NCBI RefSeq assembly: GCF_002770595.1
Contig: NZ_CP022986.1
Location: 2,418,001-2,482,000, forward strand
Direction: 5' to 3'
Source: Chryseobacterium camelliae
GTDB lineage: Bacteria; Bacteroidota; Bacteroidia; Flavobacteriales; Weeksellaceae
Length of the DNA stretch: 64,000 bases
Shown: positions 1 through 8,080 of the stretch, piece by piece
Layout of the letters: each line of letters starts with the position of its first letter
Position numbering within the stretch: the first letter of the stretch is position 1
Notes under the pieces: model-generated
Databases searched by the model: none
What the model saw: the letters and a program-made list of their open reading frames with translations, nothing else
Told to the model about the DNA's origin: nothing
Translations under genes and position numbers: made by a program

Positions 1-1
1 A

Positions 2-160
2 GATAAAAGTGTTCCTAATTATGAAAGCGCTTTTCTACAAGTAACTTTTGGAACTAACGTAGGACTTTATAAAGCAAATGCAGATTTATCAGGATTTAGT
101 AAATTAGAAATACAATCCAATATAGCTGATTCTATCGTAATACCAATCAATTGTAATTAA
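2..160 (+). CDS. C-terminal end of an unknown protein (cut by window edge)
   Basis: One frame is open from base 2 to the TAA at 158-160, giving 52 residues that end in VIPINCN. The next gene starts nine bases later, so the two are probably co-transcribed. The visible part is hydrophilic with no motif I recognise. The start lies outside the window. The tail is too short to give a function; it could be the end of a secreted protein like its neighbour. Confidence 0.6.
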   Translation, partial: DKSVPNYESAFLQVTFGTNVGLYKANADLSGFSKLEIQSNIADSIVIPINCN

Positions 161-169
161 AATAAAATC

Positions 170-790
170 ATGAAAAAAACATCCATTATATTAATCTTAT
201 TAATATCACTTACTCTAAAAGGTCAAACAATAATTGATATTAATGATTCCACCTATTCTAATTGGAGTAACAATGACTATAATTACTACAAAAAAGATAT
301 GCATAATCTATTAGATATATTTCAAGGCACATATATATATACGAATGGTAACACAAGTTTTAAGATTATTCTAAAGAAAATGATTAAACAACCCGAAGGT
401 TTACACTATGAAGATATGATTATTGGAGAATACCAATATGTAGAGAATGGAACAGAAAAAATTAATACTCTATCAAATCTTGACATTAGTTATTCTAATC
501 AGTTTTTAAAACATGGTATTGCAGGAAATGGAATTATAGCTAATATTTATAACAGATTATGGAAATGCCCTCAATGTAATCCTAATGAAAAGAGATTAAT
601 TTTGAGAATTAGAGATAAGTCAACCGACAGGTATGCAAATATGATATTACGAAGGACAACAATTGATAATAAGGAAGTATTGCAAGTTAAAATTAACAAT
701 ATAAACGGTGTGACTTATGACGTAGAGCATGAAAGCCCTCCTGCAAATTTTTCTTTACCAATCGGAGAATTTACAATGAAAAAACTATAA
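170..790 (+). CDS. Small secreted protein, resembles DUF6705 family
   Basis: 206 residues starting at an ATG nine bases after the previous stop. Residues 1-18 form a signal peptide (MKKTSIILILLISLTLKG followed by Q), so the mature protein is probably periplasmic or on the surface. The middle has a pattern of short beta strands (FQGTYIYTNGNTSFKIILKK, then a D-x-IIGEYQYVENG stretch) that reminds me of the small DUF6705 proteins common in Chryseobacterium; I have not been able to check this. A single CPQC motif lies near residue 134. No catalytic motif is visible and the function is unknown. It sits in an AT-rich accessory stretch together with decayed genes. Confidence 0.7.
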   Translation: MKKTSIILILLISLTLKGQTIIDINDSTYSNWSNNDYNYYKKDMHNLLDIFQGTYIYTNGNTSFKIILKKMIKQPEGLHYEDMIIGEYQYVENGTEKINTLSNLDISYSNQFLKHGIAGNGIIANIYNRLWKCPQCNPNEKRLILRIRDKSTDRYANMILRRTTIDNKEVLQVKINNINGVTYDVEHESPPANFSLPIGEFTMKKL

Positions 791-820
791 GATGAAATTT
801 AGTTGATTTTTCAATCATGA

Positions 821-1080
821 AAAGATCTTTACAAATGGACCAGGCAAATAGAATATTACTAAAAAAAACAATTAATTCTTGCCTGTATCATAAAGTATAA
901 ATTCTATTATGATATGATGAAAAACAAATCAAAATTTAAAACTCCTGCCCTGAAAACTTGGATCATATGCAGGATACTCCTAACGGAAAACTCTGCGAAA
1001 AATGCTCCAAGTGCGTGATTGATTTTACAGATAAATCAGATCAACAGGTACAGAAGATTATATGAGGTGCTTCAAAGAGG
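821..1080 (+). pseudogene. Remnant of a duplicated gene pair (tail of YD-like gene plus head of CPENW gene)
   Basis: Bases 821-862 read KDLYKWTRQIEYY and stop, nearly identical to the last 13 codons of the intact gene ending at 2262; the offset is exactly 1400 bases. The match continues through the spacer into a decayed copy of the gene that starts at 2316. From the ATG at 914 the copy has lost single bases in the A-run and in the CCC run, so the frame is broken, and an in-frame TGA follows near 1063. The remnant still shows the CPENW-type region, the FCEKC motif and the VIDFTDKS region across frames. It is therefore the scar of an older tandem duplication of the same two-gene unit. Confidence 0.75.
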
Positions 1081-1140
1081 TAAGATTCTTAAGAATGTAA
1101 GATCATAGGCTAATATTGTTTTCAATAAAAAAATACATTT

Positions 1141-2262
1141 ATGAAAAAAAATTATACAATTATATTCATACTATTTTTGACCTCTTTTTACTATTCCCAA
1201 AACGTTCCCAAAGACTCCTTGTATGGAAATATTAGGAAAATCAGAGAAAAAGTTTTGTTCCTCACTAAAAAAGAAAACCCTCAATTGCTTTACTATGACG
1301 ATTATGGCCATTCAGGATTCATGGGACCTGAGTCTACTAAAGTCCGCTTTTTTGATACTTGGTTCTCATCAGAAATTTGTTATTACATCAATAATGAAAG
1401 ATATTTTAATAAAGACAGAAAAATCACACATGATATCTGGTACGGAAAGAATGATAGTATAAGGAAATCTTACCAATTTGTATATGATGATACAAACAGA
1501 CTGATCAGAAAGATTGATTCTTCCTTGGGAATAGAAACCCATTATTATTCTAATTACGGAGATGAAAATATTATCAGTGAAAATTTGAAATATCATTTAT
1601 TTTCCCATACTTATAAAAAATACAGGGATGGAAAACTTATACTCTCTAAAAACTTCGATAATAATGGGACGGCGTATGAGCATAAATATGCATATAATTT
1701 GAATGGTAAATTATCTTACAGGATATATAAAAATCCAAACACTTGGAAAAAGATTGATAAAAGAAGTTTTTCATATGGTATACAGGATTCTATTGGAAAA
1801 ATTTATAAAGATATTATTAACTTTTATGATGATAGAAACAGAATTATAGAATCGTGCAGTTATGATTTATATGAAGATGAAAAACATGAAAATCCCGTTA
1901 TTACAACTAGAATACAATATATTTACCTAGGAAATAATTTGATCACAAAAATCCAAAAATATAAAGAAGGGCCTGCCAGTTATTATAACTACAGATATGA
2001 TGATATAGATCGGCTTAAAGAAAAATATTGTTGTAGCAAGAATATTGATGAGGCAAAATTAATTTATAAATATCACTATCAAAGGGATGGTAAAATAGAC
2101 AGACTGGAATATACCGAAGAAGATTTTCCCACTAAAAAAATGAAAACTTATAAAGTCTTATTTTCCTATCGATATGATATAAACAAGAACTGGATTGAAA
2201 TCATTAAAAATGTAAACGGAAAAGATCTTTACAAATGGACCAGGGAGATAGATTATTACTAA
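1141..2262 (+). CDS. Secreted protein with YD-repeat-like strands
   Basis: 373 residues with a signal peptide (MKKNYTIIFILFLTSFYYSQ, cut after about residue 19). The body holds several loose YD/RHS-like repeats, for example YDDTNRLIRKID, YAYNLNGKLSYRIY, FYDDRNRIIE and YRYDDIDRLKEK, each a beta-hairpin ending in a turn. There is no RHS core or toxin tail, so it is probably a free-standing small surface or periplasmic beta protein. An alternative is a remnant of a larger wall-associated repeat protein. The 3' end of this gene is duplicated at 821-862. A copy of the short CPENW gene follows 53 bases downstream. Function unknown. Confidence 0.75.
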   Translation: MKKNYTIIFILFLTSFYYSQNVPKDSLYGNIRKIREKVLFLTKKENPQLLYYDDYGHSGFMGPESTKVRFFDTWFSSEICYYINNERYFNKDRKITHDIWYGKNDSIRKSYQFVYDDTNRLIRKIDSSLGIETHYYSNYGDENIISENLKYHLFSHTYKKYRDGKLILSKNFDNNGTAYEHKYAYNLNGKLSYRIYKNPNTWKKIDKRSFSYGIQDSIGKIYKDIINFYDDRNRIIESCSYDLYEDEKHENPVITTRIQYIYLGNNLITKIQKYKEGPASYYNYRYDDIDRLKEKYCCSKNIDEAKLIYKYHYQRDGKIDRLEYTEEDFPTKKMKTYKVLFSYRYDINKNWIEIIKNVNGKDLYKWTREIDYY

Positions 2263-2315
2263 AAATTTTAATTAATTTTTTGCCCGTATCAATAAAGTAT
2301 AAATTCTAGTATGAC

Positions 2316-3146
2316 ATGATGAAAAAACAAATCAGAATTCAAACTCCCTGCCCTGAGAACTGGGATCATATGCAGGATACTCCTGATGGCAAATTCTGCG
2401 AAAAATGCTCCAGATGCGTGGTTGATTTTACAGATAAAACAGATGAGCAGGTAGAGAAGATTCTAGGAGATGCTGGAGGACGAGAAATATGCGGCATGAT
2501 TTCCACGTGGTCATTATCTATGGCAGCAGCAGGAATTGTTCTTATTACCAATCTTACATTCGTACAGGCTTAAACTAAAAGTAATGCCGGAGTTAATATT
2601 GAACAAAAGATAGATCGTATTACAAAAGTTTCGGGTAAGCTTACTTTTAAAAGGACTAAAAAGGAGATAGTAGATGCTGAGGTATTCTTTATCTGTAAAT
2701 CGAAATACATTAAAACAAAAACGGATAAAGACGGAAATTTCGTTTTAAACATTCCGAATGATTTGATCAGGAGAAAAAATGTTTTGTACTTTAGTTTTAA
2801 CCTATTAAATGATGAAACCTATAAAAATTTAGACAGAGCACCTTCCAATCTGATGAATGGTGATATTTATGAAAATACTTCTGTTATTTTTACCAGAAAG
2901 GAACAAATTAATGAAAGGGAATTTCAGATAGATTCACAGCATGCCTATGTGGGAGGCATTGCTGTTATGGAAGAAAGGCCACCTGATTACTATTATTTTG
3001 ATGGAAAAAGCATTAGCGAAAACAGGTTTGAAAAGTTTAAAAAAGGAAACCCGGATTATCAGTTTTTCATTTTCAATGGTAAAGAGGCTGAAGTAATAAC
3101 AGGAAAAAGCTACCTGGAAACGGTACAGTTACTATTTTCAAAGTAA
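2316..3146 (+). pseudogene. CPENW/FCxxC membrane protein with CarboxypepD-like domain, interrupted by one stop
   Basis: The frame from ATG 2316 runs through a single TAA at 2571-2573 and stays open to the stop at 3144-3146, 277 codons in all. Before the stop there is a Cys-rich head (CPENWDHM, FCEKCSRCVVDFTDKTDEQ), then a hydrophobic segment (STWSLSMAAAGIVLITNLTF). After the stop the frame continues TKSNAGVN and then a strand-rich region (VSGKLTFKR, KTDKDGNFVLNIP) typical of carboxypeptidase-regulatory-like domains. The decayed paralogue near 3425 reads VQTQTKS where this copy reads VQA-stop-TKS, so the stop replaces a Gln codon. Most likely a recent nonsense mutation; a sequencing error or a genuine short protein (85 residues) is possible. 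Both halves otherwise look intact. Confidence 0.75.
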
Positions 3147-3176
3147 AAGTTTAGACCTATTATTATCCCAAATACG

Positions 3177-3620
3177 ATGAAAAAACAGTTTAAAATTCAA
3201 GATCCTTGTCCTTAAAACTGAACCATATGCAGGATGCTCATGATGGAAAATTCTGCGAAAAGTGCTCCAAATGCGTGGTTGATTTTACAGATAAACAGAT
3301 CAGCAGGTAAAGAACATTATATGAGAGGCTGGGGGAAAAGAAATATGTGGCAGGATTTCTACAAGGCCCCTGTCTATTGTGGCTGCAGGAATTATTCTTA
3401 TAACTCGCCTAAATCTTGTACAGACCCAGACTAAAAGTCATCACGGAATTCTTACAGAAGCGGCATCATACCATATGGCGAAAATTTCGGGTAGACTAGT
3501 TTTCGGAAAAATCCAGCGGCCGATTCCGAATGCAGATGCTTTTCATTTTTGAGAGTAAAGAAGCTGAGATTGTAGCAAAAAAAGTGATTTGGGAATCCTG
3601 CAATTGTTATTTTTAAAATA
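3177..3620 (+). pseudogene. Second decayed paralogue of the CPENW gene
   Basis: From ATG 3177 the reading is MKKQFKIQDPCP and then TAA, followed by a TGA two codons later, where the paralogue has ENW. Downstream the FCEKCSKCVVDFTDK region is recognisable, followed by frameshifts. The VQTQTKS junction, a KISGRLVFGK strand of the CarboxypepD-like domain, and the 3' end (compare 3540-3620 with 3066-3146) are all present, but about 200 bases of the middle of the second domain are deleted. No open frame longer than 66 codons remains, and that one is out of phase with the family. Confidence 0.75.
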
Positions 3621-3668
3621 AATAAGTCAAAGATATAAGAAATATCAAACTATTATAAATAATATTAT

Positions 3669-3676
3669 TACATTTG
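3669..3676 (+). promoter_or_regulatory. Candidate -7 element TACATTTG
   Basis: TACATTTG matches the Bacteroidota -7 consensus TAnnTTTG and lies 21 bases before the ATG at 3698. No clear TTG is found 17-23 bases further upstream. If it is real, a TTG start at 3674 inside this motif cannot be used, which supports the ATG at 3698. Confidence 0.4.
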
Positions 3677-3697
3677 ACTGGTAAAAAAAATATAAAC

Positions 3698-4369
3698 ATG
3701 AGAAAAACATTTTTCACTATCCTGTCACTTATTTCTTTCAGCTTATTGTATTGCCAGAATGTTATACGTGTAAATGAGGCCAACAACGACATTTATTACA
3801 AGATAAATTCCAAAGGAGCAGGAAGACAACTGAACTATGATGAAATTTCCGGCAGCCCTTATCTGACGAAGGATTTCAGCTTAGCAAAAGTTGGGGATAA
3901 TTATGAGAAAGCACCTGTACGCTATAACAGTTACAGGGATGATATAGAATTCCAGAAAGATGGGAAAACCCTGGTTCTCCCGAAAGAAGCCCAACTTTCC
4001 AGAATAGAAATTTTTTCTCCTAAACAGACACTGGTCTTATTAGAAACTCATGATGATCTGGATGGGTATTTTTTTGAACTTGTCAACGGAAAAAACTCAC
4101 TGTATAAAAAAGTAAAAACTAAATTTATTGATGTTGTTCCTGCTGCCAATTCATTTACTACAGAAAAACCTGCTAATTTCAGGACACAGGAACCTGTATA
4201 TTATATTAAAACTGAAAAAGGCTTTATTAAAAAACCTAAGAACGTGAGCGACATAACAGATCAGCTTGCGGATAAAAAAAGTGCTATAGAGAGTTTTGTT
4301 AAATCAAATAAAATAAAATTCAGTAAAGAAGAAGACTTAATAAAATTGGTTAATTTCCTGAATCAATAA
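3698..4369 (+). CDS. Exported protein of unknown function
   Basis: 223 residues from ATG 3698 (MRKTFFTILSLISFSLLYCQ), which gives a clean signal peptide; an upstream TTG in the same frame overlaps a probable promoter. The mature part is mixed alpha/beta and ends in a charged helical region (SAIESFVKSNKIKFSKEED). I see no lipobox, because the Cys is followed by Gln at what looks like an ordinary cleavage site, and no catalytic motif. A strong hairpin terminator follows 5 bases after the stop, so it is probably a single-gene transcript. I do not recognise the family. Confidence 0.75.
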   Translation: MRKTFFTILSLISFSLLYCQNVIRVNEANNDIYYKINSKGAGRQLNYDEISGSPYLTKDFSLAKVGDNYEKAPVRYNSYRDDIEFQKDGKTLVLPKEAQLSRIEIFSPKQTLVLLETHDDLDGYFFELVNGKNSLYKKVKTKFIDVVPAANSFTTEKPANFRTQEPVYYIKTEKGFIKKPKNVSDITDQLADKKSAIESFVKSNKIKFSKEEDLIKLVNFLNQ

Positions 4370-4374
4370 ATTAG

Positions 4375-4408
4375 GCAGGCCTCTAAAAGCAGAGGCCTGT
4401 CCTTTTTA
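4375..4408 (+). terminator. Rho-independent terminator between convergent genes
   Basis: The arms CAGGCCTCT and AGAGGCCTG (4376-4384 and 4391-4399) enclose a six-base loop and are followed by CCTTTTT on the plus strand. It ends the gene at 3698-4369 and separates it from the convergent gene ending at 4415. Confidence 0.85.
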
Positions 4409-4414
4409 TACGGA

Positions 4415-5575
4415 TCAATATGCATCAAAAATATGCTTGAAAATCGCTTTGTCTTCTTCTGTTAAAGCAACCTTTCTCCTGGCCATGGCACGTTCTGCCA
4501 CTTCGTAGGCTTTATCCAGCTTGAAGCGTTCGTCTTCCTTCCTTCCGCCCCAGGAAAAATTCTCTACCAGGTTCGGCGGGAAGCCTTCCCGGAAGATATT
4601 GGAGGCTACCCCAACTACGGTTCCGGTATTCAGCTGGGTATTGATGGCCGTTTTGGAATGGTCGCCCATGATCAGGCCTGCAAACTGCAGTCCTGTATCT
4701 TCAAATGCTTTGGTACGATAATTCCAGAGCCTTACGTGGCTGTAGTTATTTTTCAGGTTGGAGGAATTGGTATCGGCGCCGAAGTTGCACCACTCCCCGA
4801 TCACGGAATTCCCGATGAATCCGTCGTGGCCTTTGCTGGTATATCCGAAAATAATGATGTTGCTCACTTCACCGCCTACTTTGCAATGCGGACCAATGGT
4901 GGTGGCGCCATAAATCTTAGCTCCCAGGTTGAACTTGGATCCTTCACCCAGGGAAATCGGACCACGGAGATGGCAGCCTTCCATGACTTCTGCATTTTTC
5001 CCGATATAGATTTTTCCGGTTTTCGTATTCAGGGTTGAAAATTCGATTTCCGCACCTTCTTCAATAAACAGGTCTTTCTTATCCCCTAAAAATCCATTGG
5101 TTGGTGACAGTTCCTGTGAAGTCCTGCCGTTGGTCAGCAGCTCGAAATCAAAATCAATCGCCTGTTTGTTGTAGGTGAACAGGTCCGAAGGTTTTTTGAA
5201 AAAGATGAGGTCATCTTTAATATCCGTCATCTTTTCAATCTGATGCAGTGAAAAACCTTCCATATTGATTCTTGCGGCAATCAGTTCATCTTCGTATACC
5301 AGAGCTTCTCCCTGCTTCAGGTCTTTAATCTGGCGGATCACTGTTTCCGTCGGCAAAAAATTGGTGACCAGGAAAAGGCTTTCCTTTTTCTCCGGCTCCG
5401 GAAATTTCTTCTGAAGGTAAGCCTCCGTAAAATAAGAGGCCTCTGCGTTACCAAGGATTTTCTGCCACCTTTCGGCAAACGTGAGGATCCCGCAGCGCAT
5501 GGCTGCTACCGGACGGGTGAAAGTCAGCGGAAGAAAATCTTCCCAGTATTGAGCATCTGAAAATACCAATTGCAT
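4415..5575 (-). CDS. GlmU-family sugar nucleotidyltransferase/acetyltransferase-like protein
   Basis: 386 residues from the Met at 5575 (MQLVFSDAQYWEDFLPLTFT), which matches the usual length of this Bacteroidota family; 35 further codons upstream to a GTG look like untranslated leader. The N-terminal half is a divergent nucleotidyltransferase-like domain with the conserved start TRPVAAMRCGILTFAERW. The C-terminal half (about 195-386) is a left-handed beta-helix made of hexapeptide turns such as IGKNAEVMEGCHLRGPISLG and GLIMGDHSKTAINTQLNTG. The family is annotated as alternative GlmU, which would make UDP-GlcNAc for peptidoglycan and envelope sugars in the cytoplasm, but the canonical GlmU N-terminal pyrophosphorylase signature is not evident, so the reaction is inferred. 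It is followed by a convergent gene. Confidence 0.85.
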   Translation of the reverse strand: MQLVFSDAQYWEDFLPLTFTRPVAAMRCGILTFAERWQKILGNAEASYFTEAYLQKKFPEPEKKESLFLVTNFLPTETVIRQIKDLKQGEALVYEDELIAARINMEGFSLHQIEKMTDIKDDLIFFKKPSDLFTYNKQAIDFDFELLTNGRTSQELSPTNGFLGDKKDLFIEEGAEIEFSTLNTKTGKIYIGKNAEVMEGCHLRGPISLGEGSKFNLGAKIYGATTIGPHCKVGGEVSNIIIFGYTSKGHDGFIGNSVIGEWCNFGADTNSSNLKNNYSHVRLWNYRTKAFEDTGLQFAGLIMGDHSKTAINTQLNTGTVVGVASNIFREGFPPNLVENFSWGGRKEDERFKLDKAYEVAERAMARRKVALTEEDKAIFKHIFDAY

Positions 5576-5732
5576 ATGATCGAAATTAGAAGTTGATAGT
5601 ACGTGTTTTAAGCCACGAAGGAAGATGAGGTTTGACTCTCCGTGCTGGCTGCTGTTCTTCCTTCTTTGCGGCTGACACAAAAATACGAATCCTGTCGTTA
5701 ATTTCCTGCCGGGATAGCCAATTATCCGGAAA

Positions 5733-5766
5733 CAAAAAAGTCTCCCGGAATCCGGAAGACTTTTTA
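5733..5766 (-). terminator. Terminator after rpmE2
   Basis: An inverted repeat (AAAAAGTCTCCCGG and CCGGAAGACTTTTT) with T-runs on both strands lies just downstream of the L31 stop. It ends rpmE2 and isolates the following GlmU-family gene. Confidence 0.8.
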
Positions 5767-5784
5767 TATGGTAACATCAAAAAA

Positions 5785-6036
5785 TTACTTAGCGAATTTT
5801 TTGTATTTGTTCATGAACTTGTCTACTCTACCTGCGGTATCTACCAACTTCACTTTTCCGGTGTAGAATGGGTGAGAAGTAGAAGAGATTTCCATTTTGA
5901 TCAATGGGTACTCCTGTCCTTCGTATTCAATGGTATCTTTTGTTTCTGCAGTAGATTTGCAAAGAAACACCTCGTCGTTACTCATATCTTTGAAAACAAC
6001 AAGTCTATAATTTTCTGGGTGAATTCCGTTTTTCAT
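5785..6036 (-). CDS. rpmE2: 50S ribosomal protein L31, type B
   Basis: 83 residues starting [20 protein letters not shown] and ending [13 protein letters not shown], a full-length type B bL31. It binds the central protuberance of the large subunit and bridges to the small subunit. The zinc-binding CxxC pair of the type A form is absent, as expected for type B; the single Cys is in the FLCKST segment. A longer frame starts at a TTG at 6120, but that TTG lies inside the promoter described at 6118-6147, so the ATG at 6036 is used. The gene is monocistronic, with its own promoter and terminator. The zinc-free form lets cells keep a functional L31 when zinc is short. Confidence 0.95.
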   Translation of the reverse strand: MKNGIHPENYRLVVFKDMSNDEVFLCKSTAETKDTIEYEGQEYPLIKMEISSTSHPFYTGKVKLVDTAGRVDKFMNKYKKFAK

Positions 6037-6117
6037 AATACAATTTTTAAAATCTTTGAAAAAATTAAATTTTGCTTTCGAAATAGTAATGGATATTTCT
6101 CTGCTAATTTTAGGTTG

Positions 6118-6147
6118 CAAAAGTACAACATTTTTTTAAATATCCAA
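6118..6147 (-). promoter_or_regulatory. Promoter of rpmE2 (Bacteroidota type)
   Basis: On the minus strand TTG (6147-6145) is followed by 19 bases and TACTTTTG (6125-6118), an exact match to TTG-N19-TAnnTTTG. It lies about 80 bases before the ATG at 6036, leaving a leader of about 75 bases. Such leaders of ribosomal protein genes can carry autoregulation, but I see no specific structure. Confidence 0.7.
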
Positions 6148-6228
6148 ACGGACTATTCAATAATTTTTTCTTAATAAGAAATTTAAAGTATTTTCGTTAC
6201 ATTTGAAATCTGTTTAAACATAATTTCA

Positions 6229-7638
6229 ATGAAATTCAAACTATTACTGGCTTTTTCTTTCTGGATGCTTGTTATGGCGGTATCCTGTAATAAGGATGAC
6301 ATTAATTTTGACACCCCTTCTCAGGCGCTCAGATTTTCCAGGGATACGGTATTCTGCGATACGGTCTATCATCAGGTACGCTCCGAAACATATGCCGTAA
6401 AGGTCTATAATAATGAAGACAAAGATGTGCTGATCCCAAGAATCAACCTTGAAAAAGGAGCTACTTCCCTCTATAAGATCAATGTGGACGGAAAATCCGG
6501 ATACGATTTCAAAAACGTTCCGTTAAGAAAAAAAGACAGCCTGTATATTTTTGTTGAAATTGCTCCCGAAGCTTCCGGCCCGCAGGCAATCGCTGATGAC
6601 AGGATCTTATTTGACAGTCCCGGAGGACAACAGCATGTAACATTGTTCTCGGTAGTCCAGGATGCAGAATTTTTCATCCAGACGCCAAACAATTCCAATA
6701 CCATCAGCGGAAATACGACCTGGACCAATAATAAAGCGAAAATCATTTATGGTGACCTGACCATAGGGCCAAACGTAACATTAGATATCCAGGCCGGAAC
6801 CAAAGTATACTTCCATAAAAACAGCGGGATGAAGGTCTCCTCAGGTGCCACCCTGAACATTAACGGCGCCCTGAATAATGAAGTAATCCTCCGCGGCGAC
6901 CGCAATGATACCTATTATGATACCATCCCTAAAAACTGGAATTCGATCCGGATGCAGGCCAACTCTAACCTCAACATGAATTTTGCAAGGCTTTTCGGAG
7001 GAACCAACGGTATTGATATGAGACAGGCAAATGCCAACATCAGCAATTCCTTTATCCATACCTTCCAGGATTACGGGTTGTATGCTGTTGCCTCTACCGT
7101 AAATGCGAGAAACCTGGTGATGAACAATTGCGGGGAATCCTGCATCGGTATCTTCAAGGGCGGAAATCACAGTTATACCCACGCCACTATTGCCAATTAT
7201 TCCGGAACCATGGGGTCACGCAACAGGAACGGCATTTTTGCCGGCAATGAGTGGAAAAATGATGCGGGACAAACGGAACAGGGTGCTTTGCAGCAATTGA
7301 ATATCAGGAATTGCATCGTCTATTCCGACCGTGATAATGCCGTGAATTTCGAACCGACCATGGGACAGCAGTTCAACTTTCTGATCCAGAATTCCCTCCT
7401 GAAATATTCAGGCACATCAGAAGCCGGCTTTACGTTTGACACCAATCCGAATGTTGTACAGAGCCTTAAAAACCAGGATCCGCTGTTCATCAATTATTTC
7501 ATTGCCCACCAGAATCTGCGGGTACGACAGAATTCACCTGCACGCGGAAAAGGAAATGTTTCTGTAGCCGCAACCGTACCACTTGATATCGTGAATGCAT
7601 CCAGAACCTCAAACCCGACGCTCGGAGCATATCAATAA
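6229..7638 (+). CDS. Lipoprotein with right-handed beta-helix
   Basis: 469 residues. The start MKFKLLLAFSFWMLVMAVSC has a lipobox ending at Cys20, so it is a lipoprotein of the periplasm or surface. Residues about 30-140 form a beta-sandwich-like region (SRDTVFCDTVYHQVRSETYAVKVYN). From about 155 to 469 there are parallel beta-helix rungs: an entry rung DLTIGPNVTLDIQAGTKVYF, then NGALNNEVILRGDR, ANANISNSFIHT and NCIVYSDRDNAVNF. Polysaccharide lyases and adhesins share this fold, but I see no lyase active site. The following gene starts within its stop codon (TAATG), so the two are translationally coupled. A -7-like TACATTTG lies at 6198-6205. The specific role is unknown. Confidence 0.85.
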   Translation: MKFKLLLAFSFWMLVMAVSCNKDDINFDTPSQALRFSRDTVFCDTVYHQVRSETYAVKVYNNEDKDVLIPRINLEKGATSLYKINVDGKSGYDFKNVPLRKKDSLYIFVEIAPEASGPQAIADDRILFDSPGGQQHVTLFSVVQDAEFFIQTPNNSNTISGNTTWTNNKAKIIYGDLTIGPNVTLDIQAGTKVYFHKNSGMKVSSGATLNINGALNNEVILRGDRNDTYYDTIPKNWNSIRMQANSNLNMNFARLFGGTNGIDMRQANANISNSFIHTFQDYGLYAVASTVNARNLVMNNCGESCIGIFKGGNHSYTHATIANYSGTMGSRNRNGIFAGNEWKNDAGQTEQGALQQLNIRNCIVYSDRDNAVNFEPTMGQQFNFLIQNSLLKYSGTSEAGFTFDTNPNVVQSLKNQDPLFINYFIAHQNLRVRQNSPARGKGNVSVAATVPLDIVNASRTSNPTLGAYQ

Positions 7639-7964
7639 TGGAAATTACCCATCTGCAGCAACAGGTAGACGAATGGATCAAAACCATCGGTGTACGGTAT
7701 TTCAATGAGCTGACCAATATGGCCATGCTTACGGAAGAGGTAGGCGAAGTAGCCCGGATTATTGCCCGGAGATACGGCGAACAGAGCGAAAAGGAAAGTG
7801 ATAAAAACAAAGATCTGGGCGAAGAACTGGCCGATGTCCTGTTTGTAACGTTGTGCCTGGCTAACCAGACCGGGGTCAATCTCCAGGAGGCATTTGATAA
7901 GAAAATGAAGATAAAAACCGATCGCGATAAAGATCGGCATCAGAATAATGAGAAGTTAAGATAG
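7638..7964 (+). CDS. MazG-like nucleotide pyrophosphohydrolase
   Basis: 108 residues. The MazG motif is complete: EEVGEVARI near residue 32 and EELADVLF near residue 60 give the two ExxE/ExxD pairs that hold magnesium and hydrolyse nucleoside triphosphates to the monophosphate and pyrophosphate. The size fits the single-domain MazG/dUTPase-like fold that works as a dimer in the cytoplasm, cleaning up noncanonical nucleotides. Its ATG overlaps the stop of the upstream lipoprotein gene by one base, so they share a transcript, although no functional link is apparent. Substrate preference cannot be told from sequence. Confidence 0.88.
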   Translation: MEITHLQQQVDEWIKTIGVRYFNELTNMAMLTEEVGEVARIIARRYGEQSEKESDKNKDLGEELADVLFVTLCLANQTGVNLQEAFDKKMKIKTDRDKDRHQNNEKLR

Positions 7965-7965
7965 A

Positions 7966-8055
7966 TATCAGACATCAGATAAAAGATAATAGATAAAAGA
8001 TGTGGGTTAATCACCTAAAGTGTACTGAGACGTCTGACATCTGATATCTGACATC
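7966..8055. repeat. Imperfect inverted repeat of TATCAGACATC units
   Basis: The left arm (AGATATCAGACATCAGA near 7968) and right arm (GACATCTGATATCTGACATC near 8036) are nearly complementary around a spacer with GATAAAAGATAATAGATAAAAG. The same word family (GATATCTGATATCTG) recurs at 21774-21965. It directly abuts the aroA start region. Confidence 0.7.
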
Positions 8056-8080
8056 TATGAGTCTTTTAAAAAAAACAACA

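Noticed and set aside
3234..3434. 66-codon frame
   Set aside because: It is out of phase with the decayed CPENW paralogue and begins inside it.
5632..6174. Open frame of 180 codons on the plus strand
   Set aside because: It is antisense to rpmE2 and crosses its terminator and promoter.
7499..7940. Two minus-strand frames over the MazG-like gene
   Set aside because: They are antisense to a gene with a complete MazG motif.
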